Source: Pseudomonadota bacterium (GTDB lineage Bacteria; Pseudomonadota; Gammaproteobacteria; Burkholderiales; Burkholderiaceae_C). Taken from it: a DNA stretch of 64,000 nucleotides. The DNA is taken from assembly GCA_018241405.1 (NCBI GenBank), contig JAFEDY010000001.1:112384-176383 (forward strand). Direction: 5' to 3'. This document shows positions 1-8,804 of this stretch, in pieces. The notes under the pieces are model-generated. The model was not told where the DNA came from, made no database searches, and saw nothing but the letters and a program-made list of their open reading frames with translations. A program made the position numbers and the translations under genes. The first letter of the stretch is position 1. Each line of letters starts with the position of its first letter.

Positions 1-450
1 CGCCAGGCTGCGCAGGTAGGCGTAGATGGCGTCCGAGTCGGCGCGCGTGACATGGGTATAGCTGGTGTACGGGAACGCGGGAACGAGCAGCCGCCCATCG
101 CGCGCACGGCCATTGTGCAGGGCGCGCCAGAATTCGCCCGGCGTCCAAAGGCCCAGGCCCGTGGCCTCATGGGGAGTGATATTGGTCGCATAGACCACGC
201 CGAACGGCGTGTCGATCGGTCGGCCGCCGGCGAATGGCTCGCCGCCCTGGCGCGTATGGCAGGAGACGCAGTTGCCCGCCCTGGCCAGGTAGGCGCCGCG
301 GGCTATCAATTCAGTAGTCTCTGGCACCCTCTCGTTGGCCGGCAGCGGCGCCTCATCGAGCCGGTTCAGCGCCGCTACGCCACCGGCAATGGCCACCAGC
401 AGCAGCACGCAGCCCACGACCCAGCCAAACAGGACACGAGGAGGCTTCAT
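1..450 (-). CDS. membrane-anchored c-type cytochrome, partial (3' end beyond the left edge)
   Basis: The reading frame starts at the ATG whose complement lies at 448-450 and runs off the left edge, so only about 150 N-terminal residues are visible. Residues 8-28 form one hydrophobic segment (signal anchor). A heme-c motif CVSCH follows at residues 61-65 in the context RAGNCVSCHTRQGG, then PFGVVYATNITPH and a GLGLWTPGEFWRALHNG segment. That pattern is typical of the multi-heme cytochrome subunits of membrane alcohol, aldehyde and gluconate dehydrogenases. It would pass electrons in the periplasm to the respiratory chain. The start codon overlaps the stop of the upstream di-heme cytochrome gene as ATGA, so the two are cotranscribed. 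The number of hemes in the complete protein cannot be seen. Confidence 0.8.
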   Translation of the reverse strand, partial: MKPPRVLFGWVVGCVLLLVAIAGGVAALNRLDEAPLPANERVPETTELIARGAYLARAGNCVSCHTRQGGEPFAGGRPIDTPFGVVYATNITPHEATGLGLWTPGEFWRALHNGRARDGRLLVPAFPYTSYTHVTRADSDAIYAYLRSLA

Positions 451-1175
451 CGCCCCACACCCCCACTGGCCGCTGCGTGCGGCATGCGCACACCGCCACA
501 TGGCATGGGCGGCTCGCCCTTGAACGCGCTGGCCGGCTTGCCCTGGCCCGGAACGGGCTGGGCCGAGAGCCAAGCCGCGATGGCGCCGACATCTTCCACG
601 CTCAAGCGGTGCGCGATCCGCGCCATGCAGTCTGGCGCCTGCGCACGGCGCTGGCCGGTCTGCCACGCGCCCAGCTGGCTGCTGACATAGTCCCGCGACA
701 AGCCCAACAGGCCGGGGACCGAGGGCGCAACTCCGGTCATGGCGTCGCCATGGCATTGGCTGCAGGCGGGAATCTTGCGGCCTTCGTCGCCCTGGCGTAC
801 CAGCTGCCGACCGCGCTCAAGCCGTGCCGGCGCTGCGGGCGCGGGCTCAGGGGGCGCATAGGGCAGCTCCAGCGCGGCGAAATACCCGGCGATCTCGTGC
901 AGATAGTCGTCTGTCAGATAGTCCAGGAGATGCGCCATGGGGGGGTAGCTGCGGCGCCCGTCGCGGAAATTCAGCAACTGGTTGTACAGATAGCCCGCCG
1001 GCTTGCCGGCAATGCGCGGAAAGTAGGCACCGGGGGTCGCCCGCCCTTCCTTGCCATGGCAGGCCGTGCAGGCCAGCACGCGAAGCCGCATGTCGTCCAC
1101 GGCAGGATCAGCCTGCGCCGCAGACCCTATGAGGCCCACGCACAGCACCAGCGCGACGCGCACCCAGCGCATCAT
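447..1175 (-). CDS. di-heme cytochrome c (c4/c553-like)
   Basis: This 242-residue exported protein begins with a signal peptide (MMRWVRVALVLCVGLIGSAAQA) and has two heme-c sites, CTACH near the N-terminus and CSQCH about 100 residues later. The two-domain layout (first domain GKEGRATPG, second QCHGDAMTGVAPSVPGLLGL) is that of cytochrome c4-like periplasmic electron carriers. I chose the ATG at 1175 because GGGTGAG sits just upstream; an in-frame GTG at 1181 is the alternative. The gene follows the SDR gene without a gap and overlaps the next cytochrome gene by four bases. It is therefore probably an electron-transfer partner of that protein. The substrate of the system is unknown. Confidence 0.82.
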   Translation of the reverse strand: MMRWVRVALVLCVGLIGSAAQADPAVDDMRLRVLACTACHGKEGRATPGAYFPRIAGKPAGYLYNQLLNFRDGRRSYPPMAHLLDYLTDDYLHEIAGYFAALELPYAPPEPAPAAPARLERGRQLVRQGDEGRKIPACSQCHGDAMTGVAPSVPGLLGLSRDYVSSQLGAWQTGQRRAQAPDCMARIAHRLSVEDVGAIAAWLSAQPVPGQGKPASAFKGEPPMPCGGVRMPHAAASGGVGR

Positions 1176-1181
1176 GCGCAC

Positions 1182-1937
1182 TCACCCACGCCCGGCGAAC
1201 GGCATCTTCGTGGCCATGACGGTGTGGAACATGACGTTGGCCGTGAGCGGCAGGCTGGCCATGTACAGCACCGACTGCCCGACGATGTCCACGTCCATCA
1301 GCGGCTCGGCAGCGATCTGGCCATTGGCCTGTTGCACGCCCTGCGTCATGCGCTGCGCGAGCTCGGTCTGCGCGTTGCCGACGTCGATCTGCCCCACGGC
1401 AATGTCGTACCTGCGACCGTCAAGCGATGCCGTCTTCGTCATGCCCATGACCGCATGCTTGGTGGCCGTGTAGGCAATGGAATTGGGGCGCGGCGTATGG
1501 GCCGAGATGGAACCGTTGTTGATGATGCGGCCGCCGCGCGGCGACTGCGCCTTCATGACCCGAAAGGCATTCTGTATGCAATAGAACATGCCATTGAGGT
1601 TGATGTCCACCACCGACGTCCACTGCTGCACCGTCAGGTCTTCGAGCGGTATCGCGGGCGCACCCACGCCGGCGTTGTTGAACAGCAGATCCACACGCCC
1701 AAACTGCTGCAGCGTGCGGTCGAACAGCTGGCGCACAGCCTCGGGGTCGGCCACGTCGGTCGGCACGGCCAGCGCCCGCGCTCCTGCCTGGGCCTGCTGT
1801 GCCACATCCAGCAAGGGCTGCTCGCGCCGGCCCGCCAGGGCCACGCTCCAGCCGTCGCGCAGCAGGGCCAGGGCGGCCGCTTTGCCGATGCCCGATCCGG
1901 CACCCGTAACGATGGCGATCTTCGAGCTGTCTTTCAT
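1182..1937 (-). CDS. short-chain dehydrogenase/reductase (SDR)
   Basis: A 251-residue classical SDR. The N-terminal Rossmann signature is TGAGSGIG, followed by the NNAG motif (FNNAGVG), the serine strand ([10 protein letters not shown]) and the catalytic YTATK. This makes it an NAD(P)H-dependent oxidoreductase of alcohols or carbonyls, with substrate not predictable. The start at 1937 is preceded by AAGGGA at good spacing. It lies 22 bases after the RNase R stop and directly before two cytochrome c genes, so the four genes may form one transcript. Any functional link between the SDR and the cytochromes is inference. Confidence 0.85.
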   Translation of the reverse strand: MKDSSKIAIVTGAGSGIGKAAALALLRDGWSVALAGRREQPLLDVAQQAQAGARALAVPTDVADPEAVRQLFDRTLQQFGRVDLLFNNAGVGAPAIPLEDLTVQQWTSVVDINLNGMFYCIQNAFRVMKAQSPRGGRIINNGSISAHTPRPNSIAYTATKHAVMGMTKTASLDGRRYDIAVGQIDVGNAQTELAQRMTQGVQQANGQIAAEPLMDVDIVGQSVLYMASLPLTANVMFHTVMATKMPFAGRG

Positions 1938-1959
1938 AGTCCAATCCCTTCGTTGCAAC

Positions 1960-4257
1960 TCAACCGCGCGATTTGCGGCCCTTGTGTCCGCCCTTGCCGT
2001 TGCCCGTCTTCTTGCCCGCGGCCGGCTTGCCCTGGGCCTTGTCCTTGCCGCGACGCAAGGCTGTCGCCCTGTCGAACTCGCGCCCGTCGGCCATCCGCTG
2101 CTCACGTGCCTTTTCGTGCGGCAGCGGCTTGCCCGGCTCTCGCGCCTTCGCCAATCTGCCTGGCACCACCTCGCCGGCCTCATCGACCAGACGGAAATCA
2201 ATCTTGCGACCATCCAGGTCCACGCGGCTGACCTGCACACGCACGCGCGCACCTATGCCATAGCGTATGCCGGTGCGCTCGCCGCGCAGCTCCTGGCGCG
2301 CCTCGTCGAACTTGAAGTACTCGCCGCCCAGTTCGGTGATGTGCACCAGGCCCTCGACATACAGCGCGTCCAGCGTCACGAAGATGCCGAAACTGGTCAC
2401 GGCACTGACCATGCCGCTGTATTCCTCGCCCAAGTGCTCGCGCATGTACTGGCACTTGAGCCAGGCCTCCACGTCGCGGCTGGCCTCGTCGGCGCGCCGC
2501 TCGTTGGCGCTGCAGTGCAGCCCGGCGGCCTCCCAGGCCTGGGTTTCGCGCACGCTGGCCGTCCCCGCGCGCCCCGGCTTGATGGCCGGCTCGGCAACCC
2601 TGGATGCCAGGCGCTTGGCGAGCTTGAACTGCGCCTCGCCCGGGGTGGGCAGGGCTGGCAACATGTACTTGGTGCCAGTCAGGATGGACTTGATGACGCG
2701 GTGCACCAGCAGGTCCGGATAGCGCCGGATGGGGCTGGTGAAATGCGTATAGGCTTCGAACGCCAAGCCGAAATGGCCGCTGTTGATGGGCGTGTAGATG
2801 GCCTGCTGCATGGAGCGCAGCAGCATGGTGTGGATCTGCTGCGCGTCGGGCCGGTCCTTGGTGGCCTCGGCAATGGCCTGGAAGTCTTGCGGCTGCGGCT
2901 CGTCGCCAATGGTCATACCCACGCCCATGGCCTTCAGGTAGGAGCGCAGAATCTCCTGCTTCTCCGGCGTGGGCCCCTCGTGCACGCGGTACAGCGCGGG
3001 ACGGCCCGCCTGTTCTATGAAGTCGGCGCTGCAGACGTTGGCCGCCAGCATGGCTTCTTCGATCAAGCGGTGGGCCTCGGTGCGCACGCGCGGCACAATT
3101 TTGTCGATGCGGCCGTTGTCGTCGCAAACGATCTGCGTCTCGGTGGTCTCGAAGTCCACGGCGCCGCGCGCCTGCCGCGCAGCCAGCAGTGCACGGTAGA
3201 CATCGTGCAGGTTCAGCAGGTCCTGCACGCGCTCCTGGTACTTCACGGCCTCCGGTCCACGCGTATTCGCCAGCACGGCAGCCACCTCGTTGTAGGTGAA
3301 GCGCGCGTGGCTCAGCATCACGGCGGGGTAGAACTGGTAGGCCTGGACCTCGCCCTTGGCCGTGACCAGCATGTCGCACACCATGCACAGGCGCTCGACA
3401 TGCGGATTGAGCGAACACAGGCCGTTGGAGAGCTTCTCCGGCAGCATGGGTATGACGCGCCGCGGGAAGTAGACGCTGGTGGCGCGGTCATAGGCATCCA
3501 CGTCGATGGCGTTGCCCGTCTCCACGTAGTGGCTGACATCGGCAATCGCCACCAGCAGGCGCCAGCCCTTGGTGCGGCCGATCTTCGCGGGCTCGCAGTA
3601 CACGGCATCGTCGAAGTCGCGCGCATCGTCGCCGTCGATGGTGACGAGCGGAATGTCCGTGAGGTCCACGCGGCGGCGCTTGTCCTGCGCGCGCACCTTG
3701 TCCGGCAGCGCCTTGGCCAGCGCCAGACAGTCCTCGGAAAACTCATGCGGCACGCCGTACTTGCGCACCGCGATCTCGACCTCCATGCCCGGGTCGTCCA
3801 CCTCGCCGAGCACCTCAACCACACGCCCCACGGGCTGGCCGAACAGCGCCGGCGGCTCCGTCAGCTCCACCACCACCACCTGCCCCGTCGCCGCCGCACC
3901 CGTGGCGCCCTTGGGGATCAGCACGTCCTGCCCGTAGCGCTTGTCTTCGGGCGCGACCAGCCACACGCCGCTTTCCTGCAGCAGCCGGCCGATGATGGGC
4001 TGGGGCGGACGCTCGACGATCTCGACCACGCGCCCTTCGGGCCTGCCGCGCCGGTCCTGACGCACGATGCGCACCCGCACGCGATCCTTGTGCAACACCG
4101 CACGCATTTCGTTGGGGGGGATGAAGATATCAGGCTCGCCATCATCGCGGATGACGAACCCATGGCCGTCGCGGTGGCCCTGCACCGTACCCTCGATTTC
4201 GTCCGAAGAAGAAATTTGCGCCGTTGAAGCGCCGGCGTATTTTTTTTTGCTATACAA
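1960..4257 (-). CDS. rnr: ribonuclease R, TTG start
   Basis: A 3'-5' processive exoribonuclease of the RNase II/R family acting in mRNA and rRNA turnover. Visible in order are an N-terminal cold-shock/OB region ([19 protein letters not shown]), a second OB domain, the RNB catalytic domain with its acidic cluster [11 protein letters not shown] (about residues 205-215), a C-terminal S1 domain ([17 protein letters not shown], from about 610) and a Lys/Gly-rich basic tail. No ATG exists in frame between the tRNA gene and the conserved VQGHRDG motif. The best start is TTG at 4257 with AGGAAAG upstream, giving 765 residues. The winged-helix domain found at the N-terminus of many RNase R proteins is absent. 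Nine A residues in a row encode KKK right after the start. The start region overlaps the promoter of the divergent tRNA-Leu. Confidence 0.9.
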   Translation of the reverse strand: MYSKKKYAGASTAQISSSDEIEGTVQGHRDGHGFVIRDDGEPDIFIPPNEMRAVLHKDRVRVRIVRQDRRGRPEGRVVEIVERPPQPIIGRLLQESGVWLVAPEDKRYGQDVLIPKGATGAAATGQVVVVELTEPPALFGQPVGRVVEVLGEVDDPGMEVEIAVRKYGVPHEFSEDCLALAKALPDKVRAQDKRRRVDLTDIPLVTIDGDDARDFDDAVYCEPAKIGRTKGWRLLVAIADVSHYVETGNAIDVDAYDRATSVYFPRRVIPMLPEKLSNGLCSLNPHVERLCMVCDMLVTAKGEVQAYQFYPAVMLSHARFTYNEVAAVLANTRGPEAVKYQERVQDLLNLHDVYRALLAARQARGAVDFETTETQIVCDDNGRIDKIVPRVRTEAHRLIEEAMLAANVCSADFIEQAGRPALYRVHEGPTPEKQEILRSYLKAMGVGMTIGDEPQPQDFQAIAEATKDRPDAQQIHTMLLRSMQQAIYTPINSGHFGLAFEAYTHFTSPIRRYPDLLVHRVIKSILTGTKYMLPALPTPGEAQFKLAKRLASRVAEPAIKPGRAGTASVRETQAWEAAGLHCSANERRADEASRDVEAWLKCQYMREHLGEEYSGMVSAVTSFGIFVTLDALYVEGLVHITELGGEYFKFDEARQELRGERTGIRYGIGARVRVQVSRVDLDGRKIDFRLVDEAGEVVPGRLAKAREPGKPLPHEKAREQRMADGREFDRATALRRGKDKAQGKPAAGKKTGNGKGGHKGRKSRG

Positions 4258-4258
4258 T
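4249..4258 (+). promoter_or_regulatory. probable -10 region of tRNA-Leu promoter
   Basis: The sequence GCTATACAAT, about 20 bases upstream of the mature tRNA 5' end, looks like a sigma-70 -10 element. TTGAAG further upstream is a poorly spaced -35 candidate. The element coincides with the start codon and ribosome-binding region of the divergent rnr gene. Confidence 0.4.
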
Positions 4259-4276
4259 CTAAGTCTTTCCTGAGAT

Positions 4277-4361
<85 letters not shown>

Positions 4362-4395
4362 AGTTTAACGAGAACCCGCAAGGGTTTCCGCAATC

Positions 4396-4429
4396 AAGGC
4401 CGCTTTTCACAAGGCGGCCTTTTTTGTTT
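4396..4429 (+). terminator. intrinsic terminator of tRNA-Leu
   Basis: The arms AAGGCCGC and GCGGCCTT enclose a ten-base loop and are followed by a T-rich tract (TTTTTTGTTTT). Confidence 0.9.
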
Positions 4430-4676
4430 TCGGCTCAGGTAGCGCTGCCTTCAAGACCCGGTGGCCAGGGCCGGCAGCAATGCAGGTGCGGCGACGCTTC
4501 CGGGGCGTGCAGACGATGGTTCTGAACCCGCTCAGGCAGATTGCAGCAGCAGGTGAGAGCAGCGAAGCGGGACCCTGCGTCCGCGCGTCAACTCCTCGAC
4601 TCCGCCAAACACACAGGGCGTGCTTGAGCCCATTTGCGTGCTCGATGAACGGCTCCGTCAGATCCGTGGGTACGGC
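4430..4676. other. intergenic region without recognised gene
   Basis: This stretch lies between the tRNA terminator and the 3' end of hutG. I see no credible ORF on either strand, no tRNA and no clear terminator hairpin for hutG. Confidence 0.6.
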
Positions 4677-5492
4677 CTACCGCCCGGACAGGCCGAACTC
4701 CAGCGCCGCCAGGACCATGCGCTGGAGGTGCGGCTGCACGCCCCGCGCCACCTCGGGCAGGTAGTCGAAGGGCAGCGCCTCCTGCATATAGCTGCACTGC
4801 GTCATCTCCAACTGCACGGCGTGGATGTCGCGCGCCGGCTCGCCATAGTGGCGCGTGATGTAGCCCCCGGTAAAGCGGCCGTTGAGCACGGACGTATATC
4901 CCTGGGCGGACTTGGCGATGGCGAGCAGCGCCTCAGCCAGCGCCGGGTCGCAGCTCGTGCCCTGGCCCGTGCCCAGGTTCAGGTCCGGCAGCTTGCCCTC
5001 GAAGAAGCGCGGCAGCACCGAACGGATGGAATGCGCGTCCCACAGCACGGCCACGCCGTGAAGCGCGCGGATGCGATCGAGCTCGGCGCGCAGCTGGGCG
5101 TGGTAGGGAGCCCAGTAGGCATCGCGGCGCGCGGCGACCTCGGCCTCGTCGGGCCTATCCAAGGGATCGGCGTACAGCGGCCGCTCGTCAAACATGTCCA
5201 CGGGGCACAGGCCGGTCACGTTCTGGCCGGGGTAGAGGCTGGCGCCGTCGGGTGGGCGGTTCAGGTCCACCACATAGCGCGAATGCGTGGCCACGAGGAT
5301 GGAGGCGCCCAGCGCGCGCGCAAAGTCGTACAGGCGCGGCAGGTGCCAGTCGGTGTCGGGCACCTGGCGCGCCTCGGGCGTGAGGCGTGCGGCGATGGCC
5401 GGCGGCACATAGGTGCCCGCATGGGGCATGGAGATCAGCAGGGGCGCGGTGCCCTGGTGAAAGGTGAATGCTGGCAGCGAGGTGTCTGGCAT
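4677..5492 (-). CDS. hutG: N-formylglutamate deformylase
   Basis: Hydrolyses N-formyl-L-glutamate to glutamate and formate, the last step of the five-step histidine route. The 271-residue protein carries the family motifs SMPHAGTYVPP (residues 21-31), VDLNRPPDG, LWDAHSIRS and the C-terminal NGRFTGGYITRHYG block, typical of the N-formylglutamate amidohydrolase family. It is the last gene of the 16-gene hut block, 27 bases after hutF, which makes its substrate. Presence of hutF together with this deformylase, rather than a formimidoglutamase, shows that the cell uses the HutF-HutG branch and releases ammonia and formate instead of formamide. Confidence 0.95.
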   Translation of the reverse strand: MPDTSLPAFTFHQGTAPLLISMPHAGTYVPPAIAARLTPEARQVPDTDWHLPRLYDFARALGASILVATHSRYVVDLNRPPDGASLYPGQNVTGLCPVDMFDERPLYADPLDRPDEAEVAARRDAYWAPYHAQLRAELDRIRALHGVAVLWDAHSIRSVLPRFFEGKLPDLNLGTGQGTSCDPALAEALLAIAKSAQGYTSVLNGRFTGGYITRHYGEPARDIHAVQLEMTQCSYMQEALPFDYLPEVARGVQPHLQRMVLAALEFGLSGR

Positions 5493-5519
5493 GGTGTGAG
5501 TTCCGTGAAAGCGTGCCGT

Positions 5520-6896
5520 TCAGGCGATGAGGGCCGCGCGCGCGGCGATGAAGTCCTGCGCGGCCCGCGCGTGCAGCGCATGGCGCCCGGCGACCACGCG
5601 CTGCGCACCGCCGGTCCAGACGCCCTGCAAGGCATTGCCGCGGCTGCTGGCGAAGACATGGGCCGACAGCAGGGCCTCGACCGGCAGGCCGGCCAGTGCC
5701 ACATGGCCCGCGTCGAGCACCGCGAAGTCGGCGCGCTGGCCCACGGCCAGGCCGGCCACGGCGCGCCCTGCCGCCTGCGCCCCGCCCTGCACGGCGGCGA
5801 GCCACAGCGCCGTACCCACCTGCGGCTGGCCCGCGCCGGCCAGCACGTTGCGCTGGCGCAGCGACAGGCGCTGGCTGTATTCGAGCAGCATCAGCTCCTC
5901 GGCCGCGTTCACGCAGGCGTGGCTGTCCGAGCCCACGCCCCAGGCACCGCCGCGCTGCAGCCACAGCGGCATGTCGAAGATGCCGTCGCCCAGATTGGCC
6001 TCGGTCGTGGGGCAGATGCCGGCCACGGCGCCGCTGCGCGCGGCAGCAAGGTATTCATCGGGCGTCATGTGCGTGGCATGCACCAGGCACCAGCGGGCGT
6101 CCACGCTTGCATGCTCCAGCAGCCACTGCACCGGGCGCCGCCCGCTCCAGGCCAGGCAATCCTGCACCTCCTGCTGCTGCTCGGCGATGTGGATGTGGAT
6201 GGGCGCGCGCGCATCCAGCGCCGTGAGGCCCGCCACGGCCGCGCGCAGGCTGTCCGGCGGCACGGCGCGCAGCGAATGCGGGGCCAGGCCCAGAACGGCC
6301 TGTTGCGCTTGTGCAGCGGGCGCGAGGCGCTCTAATAACGAGAGCATGTTGTCGGTGCTGCGGATGAAGCGTGCTTGGGTCGCACGCGGCGCCTGGCCGC
6401 CAAAGCCGCTGGCCTGGTAGAGCACGGGCAGCAGCGTGATGCCGATGCCCGCCGCCTGCGCCGCACGCAGCAGCGCCAGCGACAGCGTGGCGTCGTCGGC
6501 ATAGGGCCGGCCGCCGGGCTCGTGGTGCACGTAGTGGAACTCGCACACCGAGGTGTAGCCCGCCTCCAGCATCTCCACGTACAGCCAGGTGGCGATGGCC
6601 TGCAGCGACTCGGGCGCGATGCGCGCGGCAAAGCGGTACATCAACTCGCGCCAGCTCCAGAAGCTGTCCTGCGCCTGGGCGCGGTACTCGGTCAGGCCGG
6701 CGAAGGCGCGCTGGAAGGCATGCGAATGCAGATTGGGCATGCCGGGGATGACGGGGCCGGCCGCGCGCGGCGCGCTGCCCGCGGCGCTGCCGGGCGTGAC
6801 GCTTGTCAGGTGCCCGCCCGCATCCCAGCACAGCAGCACATCACGCGCCCAGCCGCTGGGCAGCAGGGCATGTTCGGCAAACAGGGCTTTGTCCAT
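5520..6896 (-). CDS. hutF: formimidoylglutamate deiminase
   Basis: A 458-residue amidohydrolase-superfamily enzyme that deiminates N-formimino-L-glutamate to N-formyl-L-glutamate plus ammonia. Zinc ligands are visible in GMPNLHSHAFQRAFAG (His57 and His59), HIHIAEQQQEV, VHATHM and VGSDSHACVN (Asp). The start at 6896 is four bases from the hutI stop. Residues about 184-200 (NMLSLLERLAPAAQAQQA) are encoded by a copy of the dispersed palindromic repeat (6295-6345) and probably represent an inserted surface segment. The enzyme supplies the substrate of HutG. Confidence 0.93.
   Translation of the reverse strand: MDKALFAEHALLPSGWARDVLLCWDAGGHLTSVTPGSAAGSAPRAAGPVIPGMPNLHSHAFQRAFAGLTEYRAQAQDSFWSWRELMYRFAARIAPESLQAIATWLYVEMLEAGYTSVCEFHYVHHEPGGRPYADDATLSLALLRAAQAAGIGITLLPVLYQASGFGGQAPRATQARFIRSTDNMLSLLERLAPAAQAQQAVLGLAPHSLRAVPPDSLRAAVAGLTALDARAPIHIHIAEQQQEVQDCLAWSGRRPVQWLLEHASVDARWCLVHATHMTPDEYLAAARSGAVAGICPTTEANLGDGIFDMPLWLQRGGAWGVGSDSHACVNAAEELMLLEYSQRLSLRQRNVLAGAGQPQVGTALWLAAVQGGAQAAGRAVAGLAVGQRADFAVLDAGHVALAGLPVEALLSAHVFASSRGNALQGVWTGGAQRVVAGRHALHARAAQDFIAARAALIA
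6295..6345 (+). repeat. dispersed palindromic repeat, copy in hutF
   Basis: The sequence GGCCTGTTGCGCTTGTGCAG followed by CGGGCGCGAGGCGCTCTAATAA aligns with the repeat in hemD and elsewhere: GCGCTT half-site, 7-base centre, degenerate AAGCGC half-site, then an A/T-rich edge. It is translated within hutF. The match is one of the more diverged ones. Confidence 0.6.
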
Positions 6897-6900
6897 CGTT

Positions 6901-8154
6901 TCATGCTCCTTTGACGACGCGCCCCTGGCGCACGATGGTGTGCGTCGGCTTGTGGCCGAACCAGTAGGCGAGCTCGGCCGCCTCGCGCAGGTTCCATAGC
7001 ACGAAGTTGGCCGGGCGCCCGGCCGCCATCAGGCCATGCGTGTCCGAGAGGCCCAGCGCGCGCGCGGCATGCGTGGTGATGCCCGCCAGCGCCTCGGGCA
7101 CGGTGAGGCGAAACAGCGTGCAGGCCATGTTGGCCATGAGCAGCAGGGAGAGTGCCGGCGAGGTGCCGGGGTTGTGGTCGGTGGACACGGCCATGGGCAC
7201 GCCCGCCGCGCGCAGCGCCTCTATCGGCGGCAGATGCGTGTCGCGCAGCGTGTAATAGGCGCCGGGCAGCAGCACGGCCACGGTGCCGGCGGCCTTCATC
7301 GCGTGGATGCCCACCTGGGAAAGATGCTCGATGTGGTCGCACGACAGCGCACGAAAGCGCGCCGCGAGCTGCGCGCCGCCCATGTCGGAGAGCTGCTCGG
7401 CGTGCAGCTTGACCGGGATGCCCAGCTTTTGCGCGGCCTGGAAGACCTGCTCCGTTTCGGCCAGCGAGAACGCAATGCGCTCGCAGAACACGTCCACGGC
7501 ATCCACCAGGCCCTCGGCCGCGAGCGCGGGCAGCATCTCGTTGCAGACCAGGGCTATGTAGTCCTGGCTGCGGCCGGTGTATTCGGGCGGCAGCGCGTGG
7601 GCGCCGAGGAAGGTGGTGCGCACCGTCACGCCCAGCGTCTGGCCCAGGCGCCGCGCCACGCGCAACTGTTTGCGCTCGTGCTCCAAAGCCAGGCCATAGC
7701 CGGATTTGATCTCGACGGCGCACACGCCCTCGTCCAGCAGCGCCGAGAGGCGCGGCAGCGCGGCGGCGAACAACTCATCCTCGCTGGCCGCGCGCGTGGC
7801 GCGCACGCTGGAGACAATGCCGCCGCCCGCCTTGGCGACCTCCTCGTAGCTGGCGCCGGCCAGGCGCATGGCGAACTCATTGGCCCGCTGGCCGCCGTAG
7901 ACCAGGTGCGTATGACAGTCCACCAGGCCGGGCGTGGCCAGCAGGCCGCCACCGCCATGGCGCGGCAGGAGTGCGTACTCGGCAGACAGGGCCGAGGACG
8001 GGCCCACCCAGCGCAACACTCCGCCCTGCACCACCACGCAGGCGGCCTCCTGATCCGCTAGGGGGCTGTCGGCACGGAACAGACCAGGCGCGAGACGCAG
8101 GTCTTCCCAGACGCCGTCGGCGCTGGGGGTGGTGGTTAGATCAGCGTGTTTCAT
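6901..8154 (-). CDS. hutI: imidazolonepropionase
   Basis: Hydrolyses 4-imidazolone-5-propanoate to N-formimino-L-glutamate. The 417-residue protein has the metal-binding motif [16 protein letters not shown] (His81 and His83), [17 protein letters not shown] and [11 protein letters not shown], all characteristic of HutI in the amidohydrolase superfamily. Four bases separate its stop from the hutF start, indicating translational coupling. The gap upstream to hutD (8155-8219) contains a copy of the dispersed repeat. Confidence 0.96.
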   Translation of the reverse strand: MKHADLTTTPSADGVWEDLRLAPGLFRADSPLADQEAACVVVQGGVLRWVGPSSALSAEYALLPRHGGGGLLATPGLVDCHTHLVYGGQRANEFAMRLAGASYEEVAKAGGGIVSSVRATRAASEDELFAAALPRLSALLDEGVCAVEIKSGYGLALEHERKQLRVARRLGQTLGVTVRTTFLGAHALPPEYTGRSQDYIALVCNEMLPALAAEGLVDAVDVFCERIAFSLAETEQVFQAAQKLGIPVKLHAEQLSDMGGAQLAARFRALSCDHIEHLSQVGIHAMKAAGTVAVLLPGAYYTLRDTHLPPIEALRAAGVPMAVSTDHNPGTSPALSLLLMANMACTLFRLTVPEALAGITTHAARALGLSDTHGLMAAGRPANFVLWNLREAAELAYWFGHKPTHTIVRQGRVVKGA

Positions 8155-8169
8155 AGCTCAATTACTAGA

Positions 8170-8218
8170 TTTTTTATAGCATCCAGCGTTTAATCATCAA
8201 GCGCCAGAAGCCAATTTC
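8170..8218 (-). repeat. dispersed palindromic repeat, copy between hutD and hutI
   Basis: TTTTTTATAGCATCCAGCG then TTTAATCATCAAGCGCCAGA and AGCCAATTTC fill almost the whole hutD-hutI gap. The order is A/T edge, ATAGC, near-GCGCTT, centre, AAGCGC, and AATTT edge, matching the other copies in inverse orientation. Confidence 0.75.
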
Positions 8219-8219
8219 G

Positions 8220-8804
8220 TCAAAAACAAGGCGATAACCCCACCCATGCCAGCACGGGCGCATCTCCACCCTCCCCCGCCTGCGGCGCGAGCGCGGGGCC
8301 GGCCTCTGCGGCGCTCCACCACAGGCCTTGGCCAGCAGCCAATTGGTCATCACCCCGCCTCCAGCGGCCCGCGAGCACCAGGCACAGGCCCGCGGGCGTG
8401 CTGCCGGGCTGGCGGGCGTCGCGCACCACCTGCACTTTGCCGCGCCAGCGGCCCCGGCGCAGCATGAGATTGAAGTCGGTCGAGGCGCCGCCCAGCAGGC
8501 GGCATTCCACGGCCACATCGCCCGAAAAAGCCAGCGGCTGCCAGCGCCGGTCCAGCCGGCGCTCCAGGCTGCCATCCTTCGCGCGCAGATGCACGCCGTC
8601 GCCGTCGAGCAGCATGATCTGGCGATCCACCCCCTCGAAGGCCGAGAACGGCCCGGGCACGGCAATGGTCGCCACGCTCACGCGCCACTCGAAGCCCTCC
8701 ATGCCCGCGCCGGGTGGCCAGCAGGCCAGTTCGCGCGTGTGGCCGCCGCCGTTCTTCCAGGGGGTGGGCGGCACGGCCGCGAGGTCGAAACGGTGCATGC
8801 CCAT
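8220..8804 (-). CDS. hutD: HutD family protein
   Basis: A 194-residue cupin-like HutD/Ves family protein. The start region MHRFDLAAVPPTPWKNGGGHTRELACWPPG contains the conserved PWKNGGG-TRE motif, followed by FEWRVSVATI and GPFSAFEGVDRQIMLLDGDG. HutD occurs widely in hut operons, and published work on Pseudomonas proposes that it limits pathway flux or binds a pathway metabolite; its precise activity is not settled. The ATG at 8804 shares its A with the TGA of the upstream dioxygenase gene (TGATG), so the two are translationally coupled. An ATG two codons later (8798) is an alternative start. Confidence 0.9.
   Translation of the reverse strand: MGMHRFDLAAVPPTPWKNGGGHTRELACWPPGAGMEGFEWRVSVATIAVPGPFSAFEGVDRQIMLLDGDGVHLRAKDGSLERRLDRRWQPLAFSGDVAVECRLLGGASTDFNLMLRRGRWRGKVQVVRDARQPGSTPAGLCLVLAGRWRRGDDQLAAGQGLWWSAAEAGPALAPQAGEGGDAPVLAWVGLSPCF

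Noticed and set aside
477..2231. 584-codon plus-strand frame opposite cytochrome, SDR and rnr end
   Set aside because: No motif and typical shadow composition; the minus-strand proteins are unambiguous.
4240..4248. Programmed frameshift in rnr at the nine-A tract
   Set aside because: The TTG-initiated frame already runs through the conserved OB motif without a shift, and the other upstream frames start inside the tRNA gene.
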